64,000 nucleotides of DNA from Ancylobacter polymorphus (GTDB lineage Bacteria; Pseudomonadota; Alphaproteobacteria; Rhizobiales; Xanthobacteraceae). A model generated the notes under the pieces. It was not told the DNA's origin. It was given only the letters and a program-made list of their open reading frames with translations, and made no database searches. Position 1 is the stretch's first letter, and each line of letters begins with the position of its first letter. Where the stretch lies: assembly GCF_030813495.1 (NCBI RefSeq), contig NZ_JAUSUI010000010.1, positions 62,001 to 126,000 on the forward strand, given 5' to 3'. Of this stretch, positions 51,460-60,734 are shown in pieces. Position numbers and translations under genes: made by a program.

Positions 51460-53501
51460 TGAGCATGCGTATTGGTATTGACGTCGGCGGCACCTTCACC
51501 GACGTGACCGGTTTCGACGACCAGCTCGCCGAGGTGGTGCTAATCCGGAAATATTCGTCCAATCCCGCCGAGCCGATGCGGGTGATGCAGCAGATCGCGA
51601 CGGATCTCGCCGGCGAGTTCGGCCCGGAGGCGGTGTCGCTGATCCTGCACGGCTCGACGGCCGCGCTGAACACGCTGCTCGAGGACAAGGGCGTGAAGGT
51701 CGGGCTGCTGACCACCGCCGGCTTCCGCGACGTCTACGAGATCGGCCGGCAGTGGCGCGGCGAGGAGGTGTTCAACATCTTCGCCCCGCCCCCGAAAATG
51801 CTGCTGGAGCGCCGCGCCGTCCAGGAAGTGCGCGGCCGCCTCGACTGGAGCGGCGCCGAGGTCGAGCCGCTCAACCGCGAGGACATCGAACGTGGCGTGC
51901 GGGTCCTGCTGGAGCAGGGCGTCGAGGCGATTGCCGTCGCCTTCCTGTTCTCCTATGCCAACCCCGCTCACGAGCGCGAGGCCGGCGAGATCATCAAGGC
52001 GATGGCGCCGGGCCTGTTTGTCGCGCTGTCGAGCGACGTCAATCCGGAATGGCGTGAATATGAGCGCACGGCCTCGACCGTGGCCAATTGCTACATCGGT
52101 CCGCCGGTCTCGCACTATCTGCACAATCTCGAGGAGCTGCTGGTCGAGACCTTCCCGAACTGCCGCCCCCTGATGATGAAGTCGGACGGGGGCGCCGGCA
52201 GCGCGACCATGCTCGCCAACAAGCCGATCCAGACCGTGATGTCCGGGCCGGTCGCCGGGGTGATCGGCAGCCGCTATCTCGGCGATCTGAAGGGGATCGA
52301 GAACCTCATCACCTTCGACACCGGCGGCACCAGCTCCGACATGGCGGTCATTCCCAACCGGCCGCTGTTCAAGTCCGAGGTGGCGGTCGGGCGCCATCCG
52401 CTGCGCACCCAGACCGTCGACATCGACACCATCGGCGCCGGCGGCGGCTCGATCGCCTCGGTCGAACTCAGCGGCGTGCTGCGGGTCGGCCCGCGCAGCG
52501 CCGGCGCCTGGCCGGGTCCGGCCTGCTACGACCGCGGCGGCACCGAGCCGACGCTGACCGACGCGCTGGTCGTGCTCGGCCATCTCAGCCCGTCGGCGCT
52601 GCTGCAGGGCGACATGCGCCTCGCCAGCGACAAGGCCTGGCAGGCGGTGCGCGACAAGCTGGCGACGCCGCTCGCAATGAGCGAGACCGAAGCCGCCTGG
52701 GGCGTGCTCACCGTGCTCGCCAATAATTGCGTCACTGCGATGCGCACCATTACCGTGGAACGCGGCTACGACCCGCGCGAATTCGTCCTGGTGCCGTTCG
52801 GCGGCATGGGGCCGACCATCGCCAGCAAGATCGCGGCCGACCTCGGTGTCGAGCGCCTGCTGGTGCCGCGCGATCCCGGCACCTTCAGCGCCTGGGGCAT
52901 GCTGGTCACGGACGTGCACCAGGAGATGAGCCAGACCCGGCTCGTGCCGCTGGACGGCGCCGAGCCCGCCGAGGTCGAGGCGCTGTTCGCGGCGATGGAG
53001 GAGCGCATTCTCGCCGATCTGGAGCGGGAGAGCTTTCCCCGCGAGCGGCTGCACACACTGCGCTCGGCCGGCATGCGCTATCGCGGGCAATCCTATGAGG
53101 TGGCGGTGCCGCTCGGCCCGATCACCGGCCGGGCGGACCTCGACCAGCTCGCGGCGCGCTTCCACGAGGCGCATTACCGCCGCTACGGCCATATGGCGCA
53201 GAACGAGACGATCGACATCGTCAGCTTCAAGGTCACCGGCGTCGGCGAGATCAACAAGCCGGTACTGACGCCGGTGGCGCGCCGCGACGACGCCGTCGCC
53301 GAGCCCGTCGGCCACCGCAGCGCCTATTTCGGCGCCGAGCATGGCAGGCTGGAGGCGGCCGTCTACCGCCGCAGCTCGCTCGTTCCGGGAGCAAAGGTCA
53401 CCGGCCCGGCTATCTTCGAGGAGCGGACCTCGACCGTCGTGCTCTATCCCGGCCAGGTGGCGACGGTCGACGAATATCTCAATCTGGAGATCGAGCGCTG
53501 A
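51459..53501 (+). CDS. hyuA: HyuA: hydantoinase A/oxoprolinase-family subunit
   Basis: This 680-residue ATP-binding subunit has the ASKHA phosphate loop near the start (MRIGIDVGGTFTDVTGFD) and a second loop ITFDTGGTSSDMAV. The C-terminal domain contains VPFGGMGPTIASKIAADLGVERLLVPRDPGTFSAWGM. HyuA activates the substrate amide by phosphorylation and HyuB completes hydrolysis. ATG 51459 overlaps the hyuB stop. A GTG one codon upstream is an alternative. The operon then continues to an ABC importer, which likely delivers the substrate. Confidence 0.93.
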   Translation: MSMRIGIDVGGTFTDVTGFDDQLAEVVLIRKYSSNPAEPMRVMQQIATDLAGEFGPEAVSLILHGSTAALNTLLEDKGVKVGLLTTAGFRDVYEIGRQWRGEEVFNIFAPPPKMLLERRAVQEVRGRLDWSGAEVEPLNREDIERGVRVLLEQGVEAIAVAFLFSYANPAHEREAGEIIKAMAPGLFVALSSDVNPEWREYERTASTVANCYIGPPVSHYLHNLEELLVETFPNCRPLMMKSDGGAGSATMLANKPIQTVMSGPVAGVIGSRYLGDLKGIENLITFDTGGTSSDMAVIPNRPLFKSEVAVGRHPLRTQTVDIDTIGAGGGSIASVELSGVLRVGPRSAGAWPGPACYDRGGTEPTLTDALVVLGHLSPSALLQGDMRLASDKAWQAVRDKLATPLAMSETEAAWGVLTVLANNCVTAMRTITVERGYDPREFVLVPFGGMGPTIASKIAADLGVERLLVPRDPGTFSAWGMLVTDVHQEMSQTRLVPLDGAEPAEVEALFAAMEERILADLERESFPRERLHTLRSAGMRYRGQSYEVAVPLGPITGRADLDQLAARFHEAHYRRYGHMAQNETIDIVSFKVTGVGEINKPVLTPVARRDDAVAEPVGHRSAYFGAEHGRLEAAVYRRSSLVPGAKVTGPAIFEERTSTVVLYPGQVATVDEYLNLEIER

Positions 53502-53626
53502 CGATGTGAGGCGTGCCTCGGGACGACGCCAAAGCCGGAACAAAACCGGCGGCGACAAGACGTTAGGGAAGGACTCGCTCCGCCATGCGGCGTCGCGAGA
53601 GGAAACACACAAGGAGGCGCAAGCCC

Positions 53627-54454
53627 ATGAGCGCTCCCATGTCCATGGGACTCTCGAAGGCGAGACCGATGCCGTCGGTCCGCCTGTCCGAGCGCGCGCA
53701 GCGACAATTGGTCGGTGCCGGCACCGTCGTCGCGCTGCTGCTGCTGTGGGAGGGCGTGGTCGCATCCGGCCTCGTCGACCCGCTCTACATCTCGTCGCCA
53801 TCCCGCATCCTGCGCGTCGCGATCGATCAGTTCGGCTCGGGCGCCATCTGGCCGGACATCCGGGTCAGCAGCATCGAGTTCCTGGTGGGCTATGTCGCCG
53901 CGATCCTGGTCGGCATCCCGCTCGGCCTGATGATCGGCTGGTCCCGCCGGCTCAACTATCTGCTCGGGCCGTTCATCGACATCCTCAACGCGGTGCCCCG
54001 CGTCACCTTCCTGCCGCTGCTGATCCTGTGGTTCGGCATCGGCATGAACTCCAAATTCGCGGTGGTGTTCATGGGCGCGGTGATCCCAATCGTCATCGCC
54101 ACCCATGCCGGCGTCCGGGCCAACGAGGCGCGGTTCATCCGGGTGGCGCGCAGCTTCAGCGCCAGCGAGTGGAAGATCATGACCGCGATCATCCTGCCGG
54201 GCACGGTGCCGTTCCTGTTCGCCGGCCTGAAATACGGCGCCGGACGCGCGCTGCTCGGCGTCGTCGTCGGCGAAATCTATGCCTCGACCGCCGGCGTCGG
54301 CCACATGATCGTCGAAGCCGGCAATCTGTTCGATACCGACACGGTGTTCTTCGGCGTGCTGCTGTTCATGGCAGCCGGCGTCGCCGTGACGACGATCCTC
54401 AACCGGATCGAGCGCCACTTCGACGCGTGGCGGCCTCGGGGGTTGGCACAATGA
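53627..54454 (+). CDS. ABC transporter permease (SsuC/TauC-like)
   Basis: This 275-residue permease has an N-terminal leader, membrane segments (QLVGAGTVVALLLLWEGVV and others) and the BPD_transp core ARSFSASEWKIMTAIILPGTVPFLFAGLKYGAGRALLGVVVGEIYAS. It has the same general form as nitrate/sulfonate/taurine transporters. The ATG is set at 53627, behind AGGAGG. Its stop overlaps the next start (ATGA). A second permease follows. Confidence 0.9.
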   Translation: MSAPMSMGLSKARPMPSVRLSERAQRQLVGAGTVVALLLLWEGVVASGLVDPLYISSPSRILRVAIDQFGSGAIWPDIRVSSIEFLVGYVAAILVGIPLGLMIGWSRRLNYLLGPFIDILNAVPRVTFLPLLILWFGIGMNSKFAVVFMGAVIPIVIATHAGVRANEARFIRVARSFSASEWKIMTAIILPGTVPFLFAGLKYGAGRALLGVVVGEIYASTAGVGHMIVEAGNLFDTDTVFFGVLLFMAAGVAVTTILNRIERHFDAWRPRGLAQ

Positions 54455-55344
54455 CGGCTGCGAGCGGATATCCCCGTCGTCTGGGCGCCGCGGGAGACTG
54501 GCGCACCATGCTGCGCGAGAGCTATCTCGCCTGCGAGCGCGGCATCCTCGGTGCGCTGGCCATGGCGGTCTTCCTCGTTGCGTGGGAAGGGCTGGCCCGC
54601 GGCTGGTGGGCCGATCTGCTGCAGCCGGCGCTGGGCACCGCCGCGAACGTGCTGCGCATCCGGCCGATCTTCCTCGCTTCGCCCTCGGCGATCGCGGAGA
54701 TGGCGTTCCAGATGTATTTCGTGACCGGCGAAATTTGGCCTCATCTCGGCCTGAGCGCCTTCGAGTTCGTCGTCGGCTTCCTGATCGCGGCCTCGATCGG
54801 CATCCCCCTCGGCCTGGTCGCGGGCCGTTACCGCCTCTTGTCCTATGCCGTCGAGCCGCTGCTCGCCGCGCTCAATGCGACGCCGCAGGTGGCACTGCTG
54901 CCGCTCGTCGTGCTGTGGATGGGCACCGGCCTGCCGGCGCGCATCTTCATCATCGTCCTGCTGATGATCGTGCCGATCCTGATCAACAGTCATGCTGCGG
55001 TGCGCACCATCGATCCGAAATGGCTTCGGCTCGCGCGCAGCTTCAGCGCCTCCGAGTGGCGGCTGTTCCGCACCATCGTTCTGCCGGCGGCGGTGCCATT
55101 CCTTCTCGCCGGCGTCCGTCTCGCCATCGGCCGCGGCATGATCGGCATTGTCGTCGGTGAAATCTACGGCTCGGCAGTGGGCGTCGGCGTGATGATCAAT
55201 CAGGCGGGCTCGACCTTTCAGACCACCCGCGTTTTCGTCGGCATCCTGACCATTGTCGTCGCCGGGCTCGTCCTCTCGGAGGTCGTGCGACGCATCGAAC
55301 GCCGCGTCGAGGTTTGGCGTCCGTCCACCTCCGCAGACAGCTAG
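54451..55344 (+). CDS. ABC transporter permease (SsuC/TauC-like), second
   Basis: This 297-residue permease is clearly related to the preceding one (ARSFSASEWRLFRTIVLPAAVPFLLAGVRLAIGRGMIGIVVGEIYGS). The pair probably forms a heterodimer in the inner membrane and arose by gene duplication. It starts in the ATGA overlap and ends 19 bases before the ATPase gene. Two distinct permease genes in one SsuABC-like operon is less common than one. Confidence 0.9.
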   Translation: MTAASGYPRRLGAAGDWRTMLRESYLACERGILGALAMAVFLVAWEGLARGWWADLLQPALGTAANVLRIRPIFLASPSAIAEMAFQMYFVTGEIWPHLGLSAFEFVVGFLIAASIGIPLGLVAGRYRLLSYAVEPLLAALNATPQVALLPLVVLWMGTGLPARIFIIVLLMIVPILINSHAAVRTIDPKWLRLARSFSASEWRLFRTIVLPAAVPFLLAGVRLAIGRGMIGIVVGEIYGSAVGVGVMINQAGSTFQTTRVFVGILTIVVAGLVLSEVVRRIERRVEVWRPSTSADS

Positions 55345-55363
55345 ACGCGAGGAAACGTATATC

Positions 55364-56155
55364 ATGACGATCAAACTCGAAGCACACCGGATCGGCCTCG
55401 AATATGGCGATCCCGAGAGCGACGGCCGTCTGGTCGCCCTGAATGACGTCTCCCTCTCGATCCATGAGAACGAGTTCGTCTCCATCGTCGGCCCGTCAGG
55501 CTGCGGCAAGACCACCTTCCTGTCGATCGTCGACGGCCTGATCCGTGCCACCGCCGGCCAGATCCTGCTCGGCGGCACGCCGGTGTCGGAGCCGGGACCC
55601 GACCGCGCGGTGGTGTTCCAGGATTCCTCGCTGCTGCCCTGGCGCACCGTGCTCGGCAACGTCGTGTTCGGCCTCGAATGCATCGGTGTGCGTCCGAGCG
55701 AGGCGCGCGAGCGCGCCGCCCATTACATCGAGATGGTGGGGCTGCGCGGCTTTGAGAACCGCTACTCCTACCAGCTCTCCGGCGGCATGCAGCAGCGGGT
55801 CAATCTCGCCCGCGCGCTGGTGATGGATCCGCAGATCCTGCTGATGGACGAGCCCTTCGCCGCCCTCGACGCGCAGACCCGCGAGCTGATGCAGGAGGAG
55901 CTGCTGAACATCTGGCAGGCCTCCGGCAAGACCGTCCTCTTCATCACGCACCAGATCGACGAGGCGATCTTCCTGTCCGACCGCGTCATCGTGTTCTCGG
56001 CGCGGCCGGGGCGGGTGAAGGAATCCGTCGATATCGAACTCGACCGTCCTCGTTCGCTGAAGCTCAAGCGCGACCCGCGCTTCCACGCCTATGAGGACCG
56101 GATCTGGAGCCTGATCCAGGAGGAAGAGAAACCGCGCGCGAAAGCCGCCGGCTGA
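55364..56155 (+). CDS. ABC transporter ATP-binding protein (SsuB/TauB-like)
   Basis: This 263-residue ATPase has Walker A GPSGCGKTT, Q-loop VFQDSSLLPW, signature LSGGMQQR, Walker B LLMDEPFAALD and switch histidine FITHQIDEAIFLSDR. The ATG follows GAGGAAACG. It powers the two permeases just upstream and belongs to the nitrate/sulfonate/taurine class. The C-terminus is charged and ends EEKPRAKAAG. Confidence 0.95.
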   Translation: MTIKLEAHRIGLEYGDPESDGRLVALNDVSLSIHENEFVSIVGPSGCGKTTFLSIVDGLIRATAGQILLGGTPVSEPGPDRAVVFQDSSLLPWRTVLGNVVFGLECIGVRPSEARERAAHYIEMVGLRGFENRYSYQLSGGMQQRVNLARALVMDPQILLMDEPFAALDAQTRELMQEELLNIWQASGKTVLFITHQIDEAIFLSDRVIVFSARPGRVKESVDIELDRPRSLKLKRDPRFHAYEDRIWSLIQEEEKPRAKAAG

Positions 56156-56191
56156 TGCCTGAGCAATAGAAAAGAGCCAGGGAGGAAAGAC

Positions 56192-57223
56192 ATGTACTGG
56201 AACAGACGGGCCGTACGGCCAACCCATCGTGCCGCCATGGCGGCATTCGGCGCTATGCTCGCGCTCTCTGGCCCCACGGGCGCCGCGCGCGCTGACGAAC
56301 TGATTCCGTTCAAGGTCGCCATATCGACGCCGGTGGTCTCGATCCTGCCGGTGTTCCTCGCGGCGGATGGCGGCTTCTACAAGAAGCAGAGCCTCGACGT
56401 CGACATCATCTCGACCGAGGGCGGCACCAAGGGCATGCAGGTGCTGCTGTCCGGCGAGATCCAGGCCATGCATGTCGGCCTCTCCCCGGTGGTCGCGGCC
56501 AATGCGCAGGGCGCCGAGGTGCGCGCCATCGCCTCCACCACCAACACGCTGCCGATCAGCCTCTTCTCCGCGAAGAAGCTGACGCCGCCGCTGCCGAAGG
56601 GCACCACCATCGGCATCAGCACGCTCGGCTCGGAGACCGACATCGCGCTCACCATCGCCTTGAAGGCGCTCGGCCTCGCGCGGTCCGACATGCAGATCAA
56701 CCAGATCGGCGGCACCTCGCAGCGCTTCGCCGCCATGTCGGCGGGCCGCATCGAAGCGGCACCGCTGCTGGAGCCGGGCACGACGGCGGCGCGGCAGAAG
56801 GGCTTCACCGAGGTCTACGACCTCTCGGCGGCCAAGACGCCCTGGATCTTCGACGCCGTGGTCGTGACCACCGACTACGCGAAGGACCACGCCGACGCGA
56901 TCCAGCGCTTCCTCAAGGCCTATGTCGAGGGGGCCTATTGGGGCATGGCGAACCCGGACAAGGCCAAGGAGGTGATCTCCCGGCGCTTCAAGACCAAGGA
57001 CCCCGCGGTCATCGACAGCACCTACAACGAGTTCAAGCGCCTGATGCCGCGCGACGCCCGGCCGTCGGTCGAGGGGTCCGCCAACGTCATCAAACAGCTC
57101 GCCTCGACCGGACTCAAGCTGCGCAGCGAGAAGGTCGAGGACTATGTCGACCTCGGCCCGATCGATGCGCTCGAGAAGAGCGGCTTCATCGCCGAAATGC
57201 AGCGCCAATATGCCGTCCAGTGA
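56192..57223 (+). CDS. ABC transporter periplasmic substrate-binding protein (SsuA/NMT1-like)
   Basis: This 343-residue protein has an export signal (a basic start, then AAMAAFGAMLALSGPTGAARA, cleavage likely near ADE) and a solute-binding domain of the NMT1/SsuA type (VSILPVFLAADGGFYKKQSLDVDIIS, MHVGLSPVVAANAQGAEVRAIAST and GISTLGSETDIALTIALKALGL). It should capture the island's substrate in the periplasm. The ligand is unknown but belongs in a class with nitrate, sulfonates, thiamine precursors or small aromatics. Confidence 0.92.
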   Translation: MYWNRRAVRPTHRAAMAAFGAMLALSGPTGAARADELIPFKVAISTPVVSILPVFLAADGGFYKKQSLDVDIISTEGGTKGMQVLLSGEIQAMHVGLSPVVAANAQGAEVRAIASTTNTLPISLFSAKKLTPPLPKGTTIGISTLGSETDIALTIALKALGLARSDMQINQIGGTSQRFAAMSAGRIEAAPLLEPGTTAARQKGFTEVYDLSAAKTPWIFDAVVVTTDYAKDHADAIQRFLKAYVEGAYWGMANPDKAKEVISRRFKTKDPAVIDSTYNEFKRLMPRDARPSVEGSANVIKQLASTGLKLRSEKVEDYVDLGPIDALEKSGFIAEMQRQYAVQ

Positions 57224-57264
57224 ACGGACCGGCCATCGTCCCCGCCCAGATACGAGAACCAGCC

Positions 57265-58074
57265 ATGAATGATCCAGCACCGACCTTCCCCGGCGCCATC
57301 GCCCTCTCTCCCGGCCGCTTCTGCCTGAAAGGCCAGGTCGTCATCGTCACCGGCGGCGGCAAGGGCATTGGCAAGATCTATGCGCAGGAGTTCGCGCGGG
57401 CGGGGGCGGCGGTCGTCGCCTCCGACATTGACGGGGCGGCGGCGGCCGATGTCGCGGCCGGCCTCGTGGACGAAGGTCTCAAGGCGGCGTCGAGCCAGAC
57501 CGACATTGCCGATCCGGCCTCGGTCGAGCGCATGGTCGAGACCGCGCGCGAGGCGTTCGGCACGGTCGACGTGCTGGTGAACAACGCCTCGCTGATGAGC
57601 GTACTACCGCGCCGGAACTGGATGGAAATCCCGGTCGAGGAATGGGACCGGGTGATGGCGGTCAATCTGCGCGGCATGTTCCTGTGCTGCAAGGCGGTGT
57701 TCCCGCTCATGAAGGAGAAGGGGCGCGGCAAGATCGTCAACATCTCCTCGAGCCGGGTGTGGGAAGGCACGCCGCTGCGCCTGCACTACACCACCTCGAA
57801 GGCGGGCGTGGTCGGCTTCACCCGCGCACTCGCCCGCGAGGTCGGCCCGTTCGGCGTGACGGTGAACGCGGTCTCTCCCGGCAACACGCTGAGCGAGACG
57901 CAGGTGCAGAGCTCCGACCCGGCCTATCTCGCCACCAAGGCGCAGGGCCGCTCCATTCCGCGCGGGCAGACGCCGGACGACCTCGTCGGCGCGGTGATGT
58001 TCCTCGCCTCGCCCGCCAGCGACTTCATCACCGGCCAGACCGTCAATGTCGATGGCGGCCGGGCCATGCACTAG
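57265..58074 (+). CDS. Short-chain dehydrogenase/reductase (SDR)
   Basis: This 269-residue SDR has the cofactor loop VIVTGGGKGIGK (near residues 26-37), NNAS (106-109), the catalytic serine near 162 (NISSSRVWEG) and YTTSK (Y175, K179). The cofactor side chain region ASDIDG suggests NAD(H). It lies 42 bases after the binding-protein gene and before the aldehyde dehydrogenase. Alcohol oxidation followed by aldehyde oxidation would be a natural sequence. Confidence 0.92.
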   Translation: MNDPAPTFPGAIALSPGRFCLKGQVVIVTGGGKGIGKIYAQEFARAGAAVVASDIDGAAAADVAAGLVDEGLKAASSQTDIADPASVERMVETAREAFGTVDVLVNNASLMSVLPRRNWMEIPVEEWDRVMAVNLRGMFLCCKAVFPLMKEKGRGKIVNISSSRVWEGTPLRLHYTTSKAGVVGFTRALAREVGPFGVTVNAVSPGNTLSETQVQSSDPAYLATKAQGRSIPRGQTPDDLVGAVMFLASPASDFITGQTVNVDGGRAMH

Positions 58075-58113
58075 CCCGAGCCCGCATCGCACGCCAACGG
58101 AGAGGAGCGGGGA

Positions 58114-59571
58114 ATGAATGTCGAGCTCGACCAGAGGCGCAACCGCATGCTGATCGGCGGTGCGCTCGTCGAGGCCGAAGGCGGGGAGACGCTCGTCTCG
58201 CTCAATCCCGCCAATGAAGAGGTGCTCGGCCATGTGCCGGCCGCGCGGGCCGCGGACGTGAACCGCGCCGTCGCGGCGGCCGAGACCGCCGGCACCGACT
58301 GGGCGGCGCTCGACGTGCGCAAGCGCGCGAAATATGTGCGCGCCGTCGCGGAAGGCATCCGCGCGCGGGCCGACGAGATCCTGCGCGTCGAGGTGATGGA
58401 CACCGGCAATACCATCTCGAAGATGCGCGCCGACGTCGACACGGCCGGCAATGCCCTGGAGCACTATGCCGGCCTCGGCTCGGAGATCAAGGGCGAAACG
58501 ATCCCGGCGAGCGCGCAGAACCTGCACCTCACTCTGCGCGAGCCTTATGGCGTGGTCGGGCGCATCATCCCCTTCAACCACCCGATCAAGTTCGCCGCCA
58601 ATGCGCTCGCCGCGCCGCTGATGGCCGGCAACACGGTGGTGCTGAAGCCGCCGGAGCAGAGCCCGCTCTCGGCGATGATCCTCGCCGAGATCTGTCGCGA
58701 GGCATTGCCGCCCGGTGTCGTCAACATCGTGACGGGCACCGGCCGCGAGACGGGCGAGGCCCTGGTGCGCCACCCCTCGGTGCGACGCCTCGCCTTTACC
58801 GGCTCCGTGCCGACCGGAATGGCAATCCAGCGCGCGGCGGCCGAAGTGGCGGTGAAGCACGTCACGCTGGAGCTCGGCGGCAAGAATCCGCTGATCGCCT
58901 ATCCGGACATGGACCCGGAAAAGATCGCCGAGGTGGCGGTTCGCGGCATGAACTTCGCGTGGCAGGGGCAGTCCTGCGGCTCGACCAGCCGCCTGCTGCT
59001 GCACGAAAGCCTTTACGAGCCGGTGTTGAAACATCTGGTCGCGCGTGTCGCGGCGCTGCGTCTCGGCGATCCGCTGGATCCGCAGAGCCAGATGGGCCCG
59101 ATCAATTCGGCGGCCCATTATGAGCGCGTCCGTGCCCTAGTTCAGGCGGGGATTGACCAAGGTGCAACGCTTGCCCATGGCGGCCGTCGGCCGTCGGACG
59201 AGCAGTTCCGGCGCGGCTATTGGCTGGAGCCGACGGTATTCACTGATGTCGTTTCCACCATGCGGATTGCGCAGGAGGAGATCTTCGGCCCGGTCCTGTC
59301 CGTGATGCGCTGGAAGGAGGAGAGCGAGGCGTTCGCCATCGCGAACGCCACCAGTTTCGGGCTGACGGCCTCGATCTGGACAAATGATATCCGCGCGGCT
59401 CTGCGTGCGGCGCGTGCCGTCCGCGCTGGCTATATCTGGGTCAACGGCGCATCCGGCCATTTCTACGGCACACCATTCGGAGGCATGAAGAATAGTGGTC
59501 TCGGCCGCGAAGAAGGTCTCGACGAGTTGTTGAGTTATACTGAAGTCAAGACGATACACATCATACTTTGA
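58114..59571 (+). CDS. Aldehyde dehydrogenase (NAD(P)+)
   Basis: This 485-residue aldehyde dehydrogenase has a cofactor site IIPFNHPIKFAANALAAPLMAGN, the general base E253 in LELGGKNP and the nucleophile near residue 288 in WQGQSCGSTSRL. The C-terminal YIWVNGASGHFYGTPFGGMKNSGLGREEG is nearly repeated in the truncated gene at the right edge. It ends the operon. An IS element begins 10 bases after its stop. It probably oxidises the aldehyde formed by the SDR, but the substrate is unknown. Confidence 0.94.
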   Translation: MNVELDQRRNRMLIGGALVEAEGGETLVSLNPANEEVLGHVPAARAADVNRAVAAAETAGTDWAALDVRKRAKYVRAVAEGIRARADEILRVEVMDTGNTISKMRADVDTAGNALEHYAGLGSEIKGETIPASAQNLHLTLREPYGVVGRIIPFNHPIKFAANALAAPLMAGNTVVLKPPEQSPLSAMILAEICREALPPGVVNIVTGTGRETGEALVRHPSVRRLAFTGSVPTGMAIQRAAAEVAVKHVTLELGGKNPLIAYPDMDPEKIAEVAVRGMNFAWQGQSCGSTSRLLLHESLYEPVLKHLVARVAALRLGDPLDPQSQMGPINSAAHYERVRALVQAGIDQGATLAHGGRRPSDEQFRRGYWLEPTVFTDVVSTMRIAQEEIFGPVLSVMRWKEESEAFAIANATSFGLTASIWTNDIRAALRAARAVRAGYIWVNGASGHFYGTPFGGMKNSGLGREEGLDELLSYTEVKTIHIIL

Positions 59572-59580
59572 GAGACACTA

Positions 59581-60406
59581 GGGTCTAAACTCAACGGATA
59601 GATTGTGATTCAATCGGCTCATTGGAGAGGTAGGTCCCATGAGCCGATTGTTCTGGTTGAATGACGAGCAATGGTCGAAGATCGAGCCGCTGCTGCCGCA
59701 TTATGGCAGCCCGCCTCGGGTCGATGACCGGCGCATCCTGAGCGGGATCGTGCATGTGCTTCGTTGCGGCTGCCGCTGGTACGATTGCCCGGCGGAATAC
59801 GGCCCCTACACGACGGTCTATAATCGCTTCAACCGCTGGTCCCGGAAGGGGATCTGGCAGAGCATCTACGCCGCTCTGACCGGCGACAGGCGCACGCACC
59901 GGCAACTTCTCGCCGACAGCACCCACATCAAGGCGCATCGCTCGGCGGCCGGCGCCGAAAAAGGGGGGAGCAATGTCAGGCGATTGGTCGCTCCCGCGGT
60001 GGTCGAACGACTAAGATCCATGCCCTGAGCGACGGCAAAGGGCGTCCTCTCGTTCTCGCGCTCACGCCCGGGCAGGCCGCAGACATCAGGATGCTGCCCG
60101 TCATGCTCGACGCCGCACCACCAGCCGACGAGCTTCTCGCCGACAAGGCCTATGACAGCGATGCCGTCCGTGAAAATCTCATCGACAGAGGCATACGCCC
60201 GGTCATCCCCAACAAGGACGATCGCAGATTCCTTCATCCCTTCGATCGCAAGCGCTATCGGGATCGCAACGCCATCGAGCGCATGTTCTGCCGCCTCAAG
60301 GACTTCAGGCGCATCGCCACCCGCTACGACAAGCTCGCCAGGAACTATCTGGCTTCGCTTTGCCTCGCCGCTCTCGTCTCATGCTGGCTGCGTTGAGTCT
60401 CAACCC
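59581..60406. mobile_element. IS5-family (IS427-like) insertion sequence, complete
   Basis: The element of 826 bases has terminal inverted repeats: left GGGTCTAAACTCAACG (59581-59596) against right GGGTTGAGACTCAACG read on the minus strand (60391-60406), 13 of 16 identical. It is flanked by CTA on the left and TAG on the right, so it inserted at CTAG with a 2-base TA duplication, as this group does. It carries one transposase in two frames. It separates the aldehyde dehydrogenase from the opposite-strand ThDP-enzyme unit. Confidence 0.88.
59639..60396 (+). CDS. IS5-family transposase made by -1 frameshift
   Basis: The first frame encodes MSRLFWLNDEQWSKIEPLLP, then GCRWYDCPAEYGPYTTVYNRFNRW (DDE-fold N-terminus) and LADSTHIKAHRSAAG, and would stop at 60028. 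The second frame, -1 relative to it, encodes TTKIHALSDGKGRPL, LLADKAYDSDAVRENL and RNAIERMFCRLKDFRRIATRYDKLA, ending 60396. The change must occur near GAAAAAGGGGGG at 59957-59968, a classic slippery stretch for programmed frameshifting in this IS group. The first two acidic residues and final E are spread over both frames. Decay by an indel is the alternative. Confidence 0.82.
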
Positions 60407-60734
60407 TAGGCTACACGGCGCGCGAGGAGTCTCGCTCCTTGTGCGTTTCGACGTCTGAAGCGTTCCCTGATCCGCGTGATGCTGTACCTAACGGCCAACC
60501 TCCGCGGCCTCGCGCCGAGCGAGTTGCCACGCGCGCTCACCTTCGAAAGTAACGCCCCGCAGCACAGTGCTCCAAAGCATCGCAGCGACTTCGCACCTGC
60601 ACTATCAGCCCTCAGGCATTCAGAATGCGAATACACAGTTGCCGGTGCGATCGGGATCGCCGAGGGTTTTGATATCCCATCAACACTTCGCAATGCTCAT
60701 ATAGGGCGCGCGGCATGACCTGCGGCAAGGCTGA
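60407..60734. other. Gap between the IS and the ThDP-enzyme gene
   Basis: No supported gene lies in these 328 bases. Short open frames on either strand have no recognisable composition. The stretch probably includes the original terminator region of the aldehyde dehydrogenase gene and the spacer of two convergent units. Confidence 0.35.

Noticed and set aside
60476-60718. Small forward frame after the IS (80 codons)
   Set aside because: No family, no ribosome site and no coding bias. Likely spacer.
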